The notes under the pieces: generated by a model | Seen by the model: the letters and a program-made list of their open reading frames with translations, nothing else | Databases searched by the model: none | What the model was told of the DNA's origin: nothing | Made by a program: the position numbers and the translations under genes | From: Trichoplusia ni | Lineage: Eukaryota; Arthropoda; Insecta; Lepidoptera; Noctuidae | Reading direction: 5' to 3' | Assembly: GCF_003590095.1 (NCBI RefSeq) | Contig: NC_039478.1 | Location: forward strand, 23,684,001-23,748,000 | DNA: 64,000 nt | Part shown: one piece after another, positions 38,660-50,965 of the stretch | Position numbering within the stretch: position 1 is the stretch's first letter | How the letters are laid out: the number at the start of each line of letters is the position of its first letter

Positions 38660-38775
38660 TCGCCAAGTGGTATAGGTCAATTTATCGGAGACCACAATTC
38701 GCGATCAATAGGGTTTGATCTCCTCGTGTAACGAATATTCCTTTGATCCACAAATGCTTGTTCTACGTTTAAGTA
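38660..38775 (+). mobile_element. SINE remnant
   Basis: A tRNA-like head (GCCAAGTGGTATAGGTC, B box-like GGGTTTGATCTCC) followed by TGATCCACAAATGCTTGTTC marks another decayed copy of the same family, 330 bases before the 39.1 kb copy. Confidence 0.55.
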
Positions 38776-39104
38776 TTCTTTGAGACCCATTTCGATAGAC
38801 TAGTTAATAACGTTTGAAAACTAAATTCATTTCGACGTATTCTTTCCAAAACAACATCATTTTCCAGGTCAAGGAAGAAGAATAAATTTACAAACTACGA
38901 TGCTTACATACATAAATTACGTACCATATTATGTAAGACTTGACACTTATTAATGTGGACCATGAACTGTGGCCATGCAAGCTGCAGTCTCCTAAGTACA
39001 TACGGGAATAAGACCTTGATGTCTCATTTATCACGATGATGGCTCCCTAGGGCCTTTAACTGGCTATCTCACGTAATTATTTATAACAATTCGACTGCGT
39101 GGGG

Positions 39105-39290
39105 ATCCTGTGGTATAGGTCACCGGACCAAACCAACAGTGTGCGACATGACGTGAATTAGTAGTACGTCAACCGAGTTTGACAAACATTTGTGTGACCC
39201 GCCAATGCTTGTTCCGAGTCTGCGTCCCTTGTGTATGTGACTTGAATGGTTGAGGTCTCCCGCGACACAAGGATTAAATGTAACTGCTCA
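39105..39290 (+). mobile_element. SINE remnant, same family as 53.3 kb
   Basis: TGTGTGACCCGCCAATGCTTGTTCCGAG-like tail, GTGACTTGAATGGTTGAGG and CGCGACACAAGGATTAAATG align with the family tail. The head is degenerate (GTGGTATAGGTCACCGG). Confidence 0.6.
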
Positions 39291-40149
39291 CCTTCACAAC
39301 TGTTCCACCTTTAGTATGAAGTCCACCCAAAGGTTTTTAATAAAGATTGCTCTTAACGCTGAGACCACCCATTGTGATACCATGTTACTGTATATGTTTG
39401 TTACGGCCCCTATAAATGTCGTGTGCAATGAAGAAAATTCTATTTAAGCATCTTCTACATGTGGGGTTTAATAAAGCATATTATATCTATCTAAGAAGCT
39501 TGTTAAGAGAACAGAATAGTTTGTTAAAAAAAAATACTTTGAAATGCAAGATTATTCACTATTTTGATGTCAGCATGTATCAACGGGAATTTAAAATCTT
39601 TTGCAAATTAATACTAGTAAAACAGAACTTATCCATGCCATGGACATTCGTATTTGAGTCGAACACCTATCAAGGACTTGATCCGAGTATTCTTTCGTAT
39701 CTATTTCCACTTAGAAAACTGATAAACATTAAATCACAGAGCACGGACTTTCGCAACGTGTTTTAAAAGACCACGGTTAATTTTTTATCGCCTTTTGGCA
39801 TTTAAATTATTTTTCTTTCCAAACCTTCCTAAAATTTGTCATCAGCTTTGCTTTCTATGACTCTAGTTTTCTTTTAGAAGCCACTTTTTTATATGACTGG
39901 GTTTTCTTGTATACATGCTGTCTATTCTAAACTATAGCTGCACTTTATTACATGAATCTTAATAAAAAAACTAACGACCAAAATGAAAAGCTTATTTTTC
40001 TAGTGATTTAAACGCAAAATCATTTACAAACGAAAAATATTTTACGCAGAAATAATATTCAGTGATAAAATAAAGTATTTCGAAATATGTTCATGTGTCG
40101 AATTTTTTAACAAGAGAATATCGAGGTAGGTACGTTATCGTTTCGAGAT

Positions 40150-40228
40150 GAACCGGGATTCGAACGGATTACTTACCTTTGAAATGACCGCGCAACGAAA
40201 TGCTTTGCTGATGAACCACTGGCAATAA
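40150..40228 (-). repeat. tRNA-like SINE head fragment
   Basis: On the minus strand GCCAGTGGTTCATCAGCAAA and the B box-like GTTCGAATCCCGG resemble a tRNA head; no tail is seen. Confidence 0.4.
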
Positions 40229-41086
40229 ATAAAATATAAGCTTTATATTATTGCGTGTATTCAATAATACGCAATATGAAAAGTGAAATTTTCTTATGAC
40301 ACTTTTCAATATTTTATTTATCGATCGATTTTTTTTCTACTTATAGATACAATTTTGACAAATTCATACAAATAAAATGTAAGTAATAAAATATAAAATA
40401 TGTCATTATTATAATGTCTAATGATCCAAACTATTTGAATTTGAAAACGGCCGTTAGTTAACTGTTTCAGAAATAGTCATTAGTTTTCGTCAATACCCAA
40501 CAAAAAACGTGTCATGATATAAAAAGAGTTCTAAATTTATCCTTGAACTAATTCCTCGTTTTTTTTAATGATTACATTAGGAGAGATAACAACTAATTCT
40601 AGCATTGGCGAGCTTTTATAGTTCATTTATTTGTGTTCCATTTTTTCCATAAACGAGAAATAATAAATAAATAATACTAATACCTAATCATTAAAACGAT
40701 TTTGTTAAAATGAATAAAAAATCAACAAATAAAAAATAGTAATAGAAGTTCATTGAAACTCCATCTTTCTCCATACATAAAGAGGTCTTCCCCCGGTAGT
40801 TAAAGGCTGCATAATATTATGTAAAATGCACTTAATAACACAGGTACGTTTAAACATAAGATTATCCGTGGGACCGTCGCCACTTGCCCCTGTTAATTTG
40901 TGCCATCGTTCCCGTATTCTCACTATACTTTCACGCTGTTGTATGTCCACAAATTACCCACTTTTCTGGGAAAGTTTCCTTACGGCGCACGTGCTGTGTT
41001 GAACACAGTTACGTATTATAGTTCAAGTGTTTACCTAGGGAATTAAAACGATTAATGATAATGATGATAAAATTATATGACACGAA

Positions 41087-41301
41087 TCCCTACTAATATT
41101 ATAAATGCGAAAGTTACTCAATCTGTCTGTTACGCTTTCACGTCTAAACCACTGAACTGAGTTTAAAGAAATTTGGTACAGATATAGAGTTGACCTTGAG
41201 AAAGAACATAGGATAGTTTTTATCCCGTACTTTTGAAGAGTTCTCTTGGAAACGCGATATAACCGATCTCGTAGCGGGCGAAGCCGCGGGCGAAAAGCTA
41301 G
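41087..41301 (+). mobile_element. Helitron-like element, copy 6 (subfamily B)
   Basis: Starts TCCCTACTAATATTATAAAT after A and ends GGGCGAAAAGCTAG before T, 215 bp. High identity to the 21.3 kb copy suggests fairly recent spread of this subfamily. The minus-strand open frame across it is only a by-product of the repeat. Confidence 0.75.
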
Positions 41302-43001
41302 TACTAAAATAAAACACAATTTATGAAAAACATTGTTAAGCAGGGATAAGATTTTTCTTGGAAGCTGAACACAAATCATTAAACTTATTTGATCTTAAAC
41401 AGCATGACTTGCAAAAATCAACCTCACGACCTGGAAATAAGGTGTAAGGTGTAAGCTCAGTGTGGGTTCTCGACATATTTGTTTTAAAAGGCCGATTTTT
41501 CCGCAAAACCTCCTTTACGAAACATAATATCGTTCAGTAGATGAGGGAATTAAACCCCTGGCGTCAATTAAGCAATACTGGTTAAAAAATAATTCCTAGT
41601 AGCCAGAATTATCGAATATCCCGAATGTATACATTTCTCGTTATAAAAATGTGCTTATAAATTCTCGGAAGGTTATTTGCCGACTTTTTCGTTTGAAGTT
41701 CTTTTTTTAATTACATTGTTTATCGTATTTACATGACTTGGTAGCTGTTTAACGGTAAGAATAATGTAAAATCTAATTTTCTGAACCAAAAACGTTACGT
41801 CCACAATTTTGTATTTGTTGAAAAGCTCTTAACACTGCTCTTGAAGCTTGCGAGAATAACATTCAATTACGTCATAATAAAAATTACTAATATAAACAGT
41901 ATAAAAGTAACTTCTCTACACGATAGTAAGCAATGGCAATGTTCATGTAGAACTCAGGGGGCAGGGAAACATTATACCCCAAAATTATACCCCAAAACCA
42001 ATAAAAACCTCTTCCAGAACAATTCACCCGTTTCAGAGCTTGGATATTTCAACTTACAACAGGCCGCTTAGAAGAAAGATCTTGAAAACGCTGGACGGAT
42101 TTCAATAGAAAATATCCATGAACCATTGCTAAATAACCATCTTTAAAAAAAAACGCGCAGTGGTCAAAATTATAACAAACCTCGTTTGCGTCGAGAGTCA
42201 ATTAAAAATATGCAAAGAACAGATATTTAATTGATAATCTCTAAACAAAAACAATACTAAAAACGTAATAATTAATCACACTCAATAAAATATTTATCCA
42301 GTTACGTGCTAAATGAAATACGCGCGTAATAATATGTGATATCGGTACTGGAAGCCAGTTGGCTCCCAGACAACAGAGTACGCTCCAAAAGTCTTGTGAA
42401 AATCAATAGCAAAGAGCGGACGAGCCTCCGTCTGATTACGACCAAAAAACTGTAACCTCGGATAAATGTCAGCCATTGAAATTCGTAAATACATACCATT
42501 TTTTCAAGAAGAAAGTTAGGTTTACTAAAAAATATATACTGAATGGTTACCCATTTAATATAACGGGAAATCGTAAATAGTAAGGATTTCATATCTAAGA
42601 GAAAGATGGATGAAGCAACAAGCAATTCCAGGAGGAGCAATGACGGGCATGTGTATCAGGCTAACTTATTGCCTATGCATATCAGAATTATCAGAAAATT
42701 ACATATTAAAACAGTTGCTGGAATTTAGACCTGCAACTATGTGCATAATAATTCAATCTTTGAAACCCTAGTTCACATAAATACTTAGACCTTTGCTTAG
42801 TCCTAGCTACCTTATTAGGTTAAGTAACCTGTAATGGTAGATTAGTGTGATAATTAAATAAATAAATAAGAAAAGGAAATTTGCATCCCAATACCATGAT
42901 TTTTGAATGAGTGATTTTAAATGCTGGGAAAATGAGGCGAAACTAACAATGCTTGAAACACCGTTTTGTATCTATATTTGCAAAATAAATTATAACATAT
43001 A

Positions 43002-44522
43002 AGGTAAAGGCTCCTAATACGGCGGTAGTCAAAATCGCTTCCTATTACGGTGGTATTTATATTTTCGCGTTTTATTCCCGTTTTATTTAGTGTAGGTACA
43101 CCGAAACCGAAACTATTTATTCTAAATCTTTAACTTTATGACTTAACTGACGTTTGCAAGTATAGCACATAAACAACACAACAAAATCAATCAGTCTCTG
43201 TAACGTAATCAACGTGAGAGGTGTTTCCATACAAACACGGAACAACAAAAGTAAGTACACAAATATTTAGAAACTAAGTTTTTCGTATTAAGATGCCGTT
43301 CGAGTTTGTTCTTTTGTTATTTATAGCATTTTCTTATTATTACATTATCTATTTAAATAGCTTATTTTATATTTGTAAGTATTTTTTCACCAAAAAAATT
43401 AAAAATAAAATACCGCCGTAATACGATACAAATTTTGAAGATTAATCCTAATACGGTGGTATGACTCCGAAATAGGAAAAGTACTGGACATGTTTAATTG
43501 TTTATAACTTACCATTGATTAACTTATTCAATTAGTTTCAAGTTTAGTTGAAATAATTATTAATCACGTAACTTAGAAACCATATTCTGTGGTATATGTT
43601 CTTAATTGGAAATCTAGTTAAATATGAAAACTGTCGAGTAAAAAATGTTAGTTTCTTAGAAGATCCAAAAATGGGAAGGTGTATTTTGATTTATCACAAA
43701 ACATTTATTTTGTATAAATTTTGACTTGAGTTTTACAAATCTGAGCCAAAAAACTGTTAATGTTTGATTAGGCATTTTTACTCCTTTGTTTATCGAAATA
43801 TTTATGGGTCAGAATTAGGATTATCGAAAACATGAGTAGTTTTCCTATTACGGCGGTAATTATTTTCAGGTAACTCCGTGTAGGGTTCTAAGATCTCCTA
43901 TTACGGTTCTATTCATTTATCTATACATTTAATAAATCTGTAGAAGGGTCAATTCTGTACACTGAAATTATTGAAAAAATAAACAGCAGCGAGTGACCAA
44001 ACCCAAACATGTGATTAAAATTTATTTTGTCTGGCTGTATGTTCAGGCATCACGAGAAAAAAAAAATGTTCGATTTCGATGAAACTTGGTATAATTATAC
44101 CTTATTTTTCAGTTTTATCCATAGACATTGTTCTGTAGAACGGTGGGTGTGTATTTAATAAAATCAATTTTCAGTAAAGGAAAAACTTTAACTAACACAT
44201 TAATATTATTAAATAAATATTATTTGTACGGAACTTTAATGAATATAAGTTCTGACCCTCCGTATTAGGAGCCGTCTACCGCAGTAATAGGATCAGAGCA
44301 AAATTTTACCTCCGTATAAGGGAAAATCGACCAGACTATTTAAATATTTCTTTAAAATAAGAAATATCATCAACAGAATCATAGTCTCAACAGCAACACA
44401 AAATATAAATTCCACTTTTAATGTTAGATTTTTTTTCCACCTTTAGAAATACCTACAAATTCTTATTTTTGTTTCTTACTTTCAAATGTTGCGAAATACC
44501 TCCGTAATAGGTGCTTTTACCT
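43002..44522. mobile_element. 1.5 kb inverted-repeat element with internal copies of its end motif
   Basis: The ends are imperfect inverted repeats: AGGTAAAGGCTCCTAATACG... on the left and, reverse-complemented, AGGTAAAAGCACCTATTACG... on the right (18 of 21 match, extending through GGTA). Both sides are flanked by TA (43000-43001 and 44523-44524), consistent with a TA target-site duplication as in Tc1/mariner-like elements. The end motif CCTATTACGGCGGTA recurs inside: direct at 43013, 43041, 43447, 43844, 43897 (partial) and inverted at 43411, 44260 (partial), 44277, 44307, 44497. Direct copies dominate the left side and inverted copies the right. No open frame of 60 codons or more was seen, so it is non-autonomous if mobile. 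The superfamily is not certain; the right flank also contains TTAA but the left does not. Confidence 0.75.
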
Positions 44523-44871
44523 TAAGTTGTTAGAATATTAAAGTTTAATCTATAAAAAACAACCTTATTATAAAGTACAGGTTATCCAAGATAATAGTAG
44601 TAAGTCAGTTTTGAATATTTAATTGTCTTTGTTCTAATTGCCTCCTTAGGAGAATATATCTTTGATTTCCATCCGTGTGTTTTCTTTAATATCACCAAGA
44701 GCAAAATCCTACAAAGGCATAGAGACCAAAAACGTTTGAATACTCCCAGTTTCAAGAAAATTAACCTAGATATATCTTGGTGGTTACACTATAGAACACA
44801 AGTAACTGCTGCTTCAAATGTCCCAAATCTACAGCTTGTGACGTCTCTAACCTCACTCTCTTTGTCCCCAG

Positions 44872-44957
44872 GCTCTGCTGAAGATTTCTTCTGCGTACCT
44901 CAACAAGAAGATCCCGAATATCCCCGACATCAAGGTCGATGGCGCCGAAGAAAAATG
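44872..44957 (+). CDS. nwk: nwk F-BAR domain exon, second in window
   Basis: The exon encodes ALLKISSAYLNKKIPNIPDI followed by KVDGAEEK and the first two bases of a Trp codon. It continues the Nwk F-BAR helix from ...VEKSYSE in the 6.2 kb exon without a break in the family alignment. The acceptor is a T/C-rich tract ending CCCCAG at 44871. The donor GTCAGT starts at 44958 and leaves TG, which is completed by the G opening the exon at 61764 to make TGG (Trp), the residue expected in EKWNMW. The open frame runs on past the donor, but that read-through has no family match. The 86-nt length and phase 2 end are consistent with both neighbours. Its flanking introns are about 38.5 kb and 16.8 kb. 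Confidence 0.93.
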
Positions 44958-45614
44958 GTCAGTACCTAGCAATAATAGATACACTTCGCTTCGAACAATT
45001 GCGATTACTTTGCGATGAAAGTGTGTTTGGCGAAATGTAGTATCAACCGCTGGGGATAAAGTACCTAGGCGTTGTGACAATGGCGGATGAGGTCACTTAA
45101 AAGTATAGAAAAAAGGTCAGTTTGACTTTTGTTCAAACCATGACTATGTCAAATACCACATCAAAAAATTGTAGTACTTACACGTGTCTGCGAAGGTTTC
45201 TTAAAAGTTTTTCTATAAAAGACAATATTCTAGATTTGATTTATTCCATCAAGAAATTTTTGCACGAATTCTTAGAACTCTACAGTCATTAAGTGCAAAG
45301 CATATAAAATATACGCTTTTGCTAATGTATGTATAATATATTTCATAAAAAATATAATAACTTGTATCATGGCCAGTTCACCTAAAGAGCTCTCAAACTA
45401 TCTTAAATACACATGCCCAATAAACACTGACTAAACCATACTGAAGCAAAACCAGTTTCCACACAGAAACTTAATATTCGCGCTCAATCGGAAACAAAAC
45501 AAATAGCAATCGATGCAGCTAGAACTGCGAAGTCAATTAAACATTAAAACAACGCAACATTCAGACAACTAATCATCATTTACCAATTACGCAAAAAAAT
45601 AATAAACAGCGTCT

Positions 45615-45640
45615 TATATATATATGTATATATACATAAT
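45615..45640. repeat. TA-rich microsatellite
   Basis: An interrupted (TA)n with TATATATATATGTATATATACATA. Confidence 0.85.
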
Positions 45641-46343
45641 TATGTTGCTTAAGTCTAAAAACAAAATACGAAACATAGATACATTTATGAAAAGTTAAAC
45701 TCAGCAGCCTGAAGAAGTGAAAGCCTACGCTCAGGCTGGCTGCCTAGACGTGTTGAAAAAACTTTGAGCACCCCAGATATACAAAAAAAAAATAAAAACA
45801 AAATAAATCACAGCCTGTATTTCAGCTCGCAAGCAATGCGAAAGAAGTAGTTAAAAGTTTCCAATTTTACGTACCCTTATTAAAAAAACAAGAAAAACAC
45901 ATCGAAAATATTCTGTTAGTCAAAAAGTTTTCATTTCCTGTAATTATTGTGTGGACTTTGGAAGTTTACAATATTTTTATGTCAATTAAAACACGTAATG
46001 AACTTCGGAAAAGTTTCGACTAACGAGCAACAAACTTTATTCAGTCAGTTTTGTGGATGCTAGTGCCATCTATCGAAAATGGTTTAAAGTGCATCGCAAC
46101 ACAGGTGCAACTATATTACGACGAGTTCGCACTAGGTGGATGTCACGCGCGGCGTTTCTTTTGGTGAACGGTTTTTAGACGTTTACTGAATGTTCAGTGT
46201 TATTCATCTGAAGTCCTGATTAGAAAACTCATTAGCATTGTAATCACTTATGTGATAAATATAATTAAACCTACACTTTAGTGCAATATGGTTGACTTGT
46301 CCCTTAATTTCACTGTTGTACCATAAATCTATTTGTGGTTTAC

Positions 46344-46396
46344 CTTTAAGCTTTCCAAATATGGTAAATGGTATACCATATTTGGAAAGCTTAAAG
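46344..46396. repeat. Perfect 23-bp inverted repeat with 7-bp spacer
   Basis: The left arm (46344-46366) contains TTTAAGCTTTCCAAATATGG and the right arm (46374-46396) is its exact reverse complement over 23 bases; the spacer is 7 bases. Transcribed from either strand it would make a stable hairpin. No TA duplication or mobile-element ends were recognised nearby, so its nature is unknown. Confidence 0.85.
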
Positions 46397-46599
46397 CCTG
46401 AAATGCTTGTAACGACATCATCCAGTTCATTGGCATAAAAAACGCTCGTTCCAAAAGCGCCGCGTTTTCGCCTAGTGAGTGAGTGTACACCAAAGTGACC
46501 GTGAAAGTGAATATCGATAATGTAGCTCAACGATATCTATTGGCTGTTTCAGGCACTAAAGTAATGTTTCGTCTAGCCATTAGATGGCGCTACGATGTA

Positions 46600-46660
46600 C
46601 GTTCGTAGCCATCGTAGGTTTTACGTAGCGCTACGAAACTTTTGTCATCAATATATTATG
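46600..46660 (+). repeat. CTACG-rich repeat, copy 1
   Basis: CGTAGCCATCGTAGGTTTTACGTAGCGCTACGAAACTTTTGTCATCAATAT contains a CGTAGCGCTACG palindrome. A direct relative lies at 47738-47802. Probably one end of a decayed mobile element. Confidence 0.55.
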
Positions 46661-47737
46661 AAAGTTTTCCTAGTGATAGCGCACTTTTTTTAAGATACTT
46701 TAAAATACAGTTAAATAATGACAGTCACTGAAAAGGGCTCAATAGATTTATTGTCCGTTTTGTAGCTTTATTATGTTGAATTTCATTGCATTTATGCCAA
46801 AAATATCCAATTGAAAATTCAGTAAATGGGTTGGCAGTTCGCCAAGTGGCGTCATAAAATTCTAGGATATGACAGTTCATTGACCTGTTTCGAGATATAT
46901 GGGCATAAACAGTTTATGGCTATACTAGCTGCGTCCTGCGGTTTTACCGTTACCATAACGCATAAAATGAAATAAACTTTAAGTGTTAATCGAGGATGAA
47001 AACTGTTAGGAGTGACGAATTGTATTTCAGCAAAAGTAACAATCATACTCGCGTTCATGATACTGGGTAGTAAAATCTGTGTTCAGCAACGAAAAAAATA
47101 TTTTATGCATTCTCATGCAAATGATTTCTAAAGTAATTTAAAATTCCTGACTTTGTTAGCTGAATATAACTAATTGTATAGAAATATCCATAATTTTCTA
47201 AATCATTTGCTAAAAAAAAAATCTGCTAATTATTTTCTTTTACTTTTCGCACTCAACCATCTGGTTTTGATCTAGACCTATAAAGGCTAGTAGTAGCCAG
47301 ACGAATAAATACTTACAAAAACACCGAATTACTAAACAAATACCTATCACCAAATTTCGGGTCTGAGTAAGAAAAAAATTCGTGAATTTGGTTTAAGCAG
47401 TCATGGTCACAAACCGCTATGAAAACGGGTCACTATACATATTCCGTTATGACCATACTATGGCTGAAGATTGCGGACTCTGTTTGCTGGCGACGACCTT
47501 ATTCCCGGTCGGTACATGACCGTGACCCACTCGCATTGAAGCCTCGGTTGCCGACCTCTCGACGGAAGAATTCTAAGCCGCCTCAAAGATTATTAACATC
47601 TTACGAGATTCGGCGAGCGAAGCGTTCTCGTATAGCGCTATTGAGTTATCATCGTTAAACTGGAATTGAAAGATGCAAGTATTAGAAATTCAACTTATTT
47701 TCCATGAAACGAAATTAATATTAAAACGTTGAATTGT

Positions 47738-47802
47738 TCGTAGGACTTCGTAGCAAGCGTAGCTTTTTCGTAGCGTGCTACGAAATTTTTGTAACCAATA
47801 TG
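47738..47802 (+). repeat. CTACG-rich repeat, copy 2
   Basis: CGTAGCAAGCG, TTCGTAGCGTGCTACGAAAT and TTTTGTAACCAATATG parallel copy 1 at 46.6 kb in the same orientation, 1.1 kb away. Confidence 0.55.
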
Positions 47803-50692
47803 TTTTATCTGTTGGGACGTCAAAACACTATTACTCTTATTAGATAGAACTTGATCATATACAAGGTACTTAAAAATGTTCACTTCAAGTGGTATCCATA
47901 ATTTATAATAGTTATAAAGAAAAAACTTATGGATTTTCTTCAGATCAGTGCCCATAGAGTCAAATGAGGACAATTACAACAAAGAGTTACCTCATGGATA
48001 CGTATTTAGAACTGAGCTATAAGTAAGAGCGATAATTCCCAAACAGAATAATAATTTCTGCAAACAAGACGAAACTTGATCCTTCATAAAATATATGTTA
48101 AGTAATACAGTACTGAAATAAATAGAGCAGGTACAAAAATGTGAGCAAATACCCTTCAGTTTTATTATTTGCTGAAAATATAAGAAGAATGTTACGTTAA
48201 GCAAATAAAGCGTGTTTTCACTAAACCGAGGCTTTCAGTAACATTATTTGCGGTAAAATAAAATTTCAACATTTTATACTTAGAATTTTATAAGGCGACG
48301 AGCTCTGGTAAACTCCGGACAGACTTATTCCCTGTGACATCCAAGACGTTGTATTTTATTTAGCTTTCAACTTTAATGTGAATTCGTATTTGTTGAGACC
48401 GTCTTGAAAAGAACATTAAACTGGTAAAGATGAGCGGTGGGTTAAATGTATTTAGAGATGACAATAAATACTGGCTTGGAAAGAAGTCATATTTTAATTT
48501 AACTGACATGATTGAGATACAGAGGGGTGTCCGGAAGGGCCAATAAGAGTAAGAAACGAACAGAGAGTAAGAACGGAAACCAGAAGAAAGCTCATGAATT
48601 CGATAGTGACGACTTCGATATAGAGTCTAGATTTCCTAACGACCGTTTTCACCTCTTCTCCGTTTGTCTTAGGCTAATTAAGAAGGTACATAAAACTTGG
48701 AAAAAGTCACATTTGTACTTTGTACATGCACAAAACTGATAAAACTGACAAAATTGGTATAAGAAGAGTTTAAAACCAAAGCTAAAGACTTTACTTTTAA
48801 ATATAAATGCTTTTTTCATAACAAGCGAAGAATAGTCGACAGACTCGAAATATCGGATAATCCCGAGTTTTGACACTGTCCAAATTTTTACAGCGAAATA
48901 ATTTTAAAATGTGATATTTTAGAATTATGCCTTTTCCAAGCATTTGTTATTCCAGTATTATGAATAACGCGAAAGGTTTACGTCATACGATCCCGTCACA
49001 CGGACATATAAAATGCTGGCAGAAAGAACTTGAATATTAAAAAGCTATTTTCGTTATTTAAATTTCTGTCCAAACTGTGCTTGTGGAAATGTGTCCACTT
49101 TAAAATATTCACAAGCTTCATACGAATTGTTAATTATGAGATTTATTTTAGAATAGAAAGTTTTTAATTTGGTACTCGGAGACTAATAACTTATTAACGT
49201 ACGGAAGGATGGGAACATTATTTCGGAACTAACACACACACTACTATACAATTCAGCTGTCGAACACTTTGTGAACCAAATTGTTTCGCTGAGTTATTTT
49301 ATTCTACTCATTGCATTACATTAACACCTAATTTACCATTATTAGTGTATGAGGGTGTAATTAAAAAACGTGTCCTAACTTAAGCCAGTTTTTTATACTT
49401 CCAAATATATCCCTACGTATAACATTAGAATAACAGTAAAAGTCACGCAAATAACTTAATTGTAATTAAGACCCATGAGTAGTGACGCACATTTGAAATT
49501 GTACAATCACGTCGAAAAACATTGCCTTTCTTAAACATAAAAGCTGCTCGTGGAAAAAAAACACAAATACATGGACAGTATCAAAACAAAGCCTGCATTA
49601 TCCAGGCAAGGAAACAAAGAAAAACAAAGGACTGCCCTCTGAATAGCATCCCGTAATGAAGTCAACCTGATACGGTCCTAATGCAATGTATTGTAGACTG
49701 CTACATCTGCACCCATCGCCCACGGCTGAACACTAAAATCGTTCACGAGACGCAATGAACATCCACCTTTGTTTACAAAATCGAAAAAAAAAACAAAGCA
49801 CGACAGCGCAGAGAGTAAGAACTTTATAAAAACAAATGAACTTTCCAGACTATTTGCTACATCAGGTGCAATGCGATATGTTCTAAGTTTAGTTCAATAG
49901 TTTATTGTGAAAAATAGAAATAATATTTCCTTTGATTTTGAAGAAACTTGTCATCAATCAATCACATATTTGATCTAATTTCCATAGTATTTTCGATACC
50001 TACTGATTTTACACGCTTTAAAGATCATCTCCCAAACTTTTTGCCTATTTACCTCTAGACTGCGACAAACAAGCTTTGGAAACAGCAAAAGCGACATCAT
50101 AATGAAAATAGATTCTGTCCCAGAGAGCCTCAATATATGCTAAGGAAATTGTTACACATGTTTCATTTACAATCTGACAGACCAACTTCGAATAAAGGCT
50201 CACAAACAGAGTTAATTACTCCAGTAAATTGGGATCAGACCTGATGGAAGATAGACCTGACAAACCAGAAATATAAATGCGTTTCAAACGCCAGCGAATT
50301 TACAAAGGGATGTCGACGTAACATCCTTTGCCGTGCACTTCCTCTCGAAATTAGCAGCCTTTGTCGGTTAATCTATGGCGGTTATTACCAACCTCCAGGT
50401 AATCGATGCGGTGAGCCTTTAGCTCCACAAAGCACTGACAATTCACGAGCAGTCATTAGAGTATGCTGTGATTGGGTCCTTATCCTAGGTTCCTGTGTAA
50501 TGCCGGTTTCTAGCCGACTGCCTGTCAATTAGTACAGTACTTATCTACCTTCGTTACGGTAATTGAGCCTAATTGGTGAAGTTATCGTCAAGTGCGCGGG
50601 TGTCAGAGTTCGGTGCATTTCATTGTAGTGTACATGAGTAGGCAAACTAAGTTATAAGGATATAGACACGTCGATATCAATAGAATTGAATA

Positions 50693-50965
50693 AAGATCGG
50701 TCAAGTGTGAATCGGACATGCAAAATTTAGGCAAATACAAATTGGCTAAAATCAAAATAAGTTAGAAACTCATTAACTCATCCCATCAAAATTACTGTCC
50801 AACGGTCACTTAGCCTCGATTTTAATTTTTAACTTTTGTTGTTATACATACAACGAGAATGCATCATCTATTAAAATAACAACTGCCTAATTATCGCGGT
50901 TTATGACAGACGGCAATAGGCTCAATAATAGGGTTCTATTCTTCTATCCTTTGGGTACGAAACTA
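50693..50965 (+). repeat. Interspersed repeat Z, long copy
   Basis: Begins GGTCAAGTGTGAATCGGAC and ends near TTTGGGTACGAAACTAC; between are TTGTTGTTATACATACAACG and GACAGACGGCAATAGG. This matches a repeat I know to be very abundant in Lepidoptera (canonical start AAGTGCGAGTCGGACTCG). Fragments are at 28143 and 51545, and inverted at 4375 and 24650. Confidence 0.6.

Larger units (their letters stand above)
6377..44871 (+). other. nwk: nwk intron (about 38.5 kb) containing COQ8
   Basis: The interval joins two exons that are contiguous in the protein, so it is one intron of the + strand transcript: donor GTACGT, acceptor CCCCAG. It contains the entire opposite-strand COQ8 gene (13.8-17.4 kb), Helitron-like copies, SINE copies and the 43.0-44.5 kb inverted-repeat element, each listed separately. 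Outside those I recognised no exon. An unlisted alternative nwk exon or promoter inside it cannot be excluded without transcripts. Confidence 0.85.

Noticed and set aside
41035..41379. Minus-strand 114-codon frame as a gene
   Set aside because: It is the inverse of a Helitron-like repeat copy that also occurs at 21.3 kb.
43002..44522. piggyBac-type element with TTAA duplication
   Set aside because: TTAA is present only on the right flank; the left reads TATAAGG. TA on both sides fits better.
48512..48739. Charged 75-codon frame as an nwk exon
   Set aside because: The flanking nwk exons join in frame across this interval through a split Trp codon, and the frame has no good splice sites or match.
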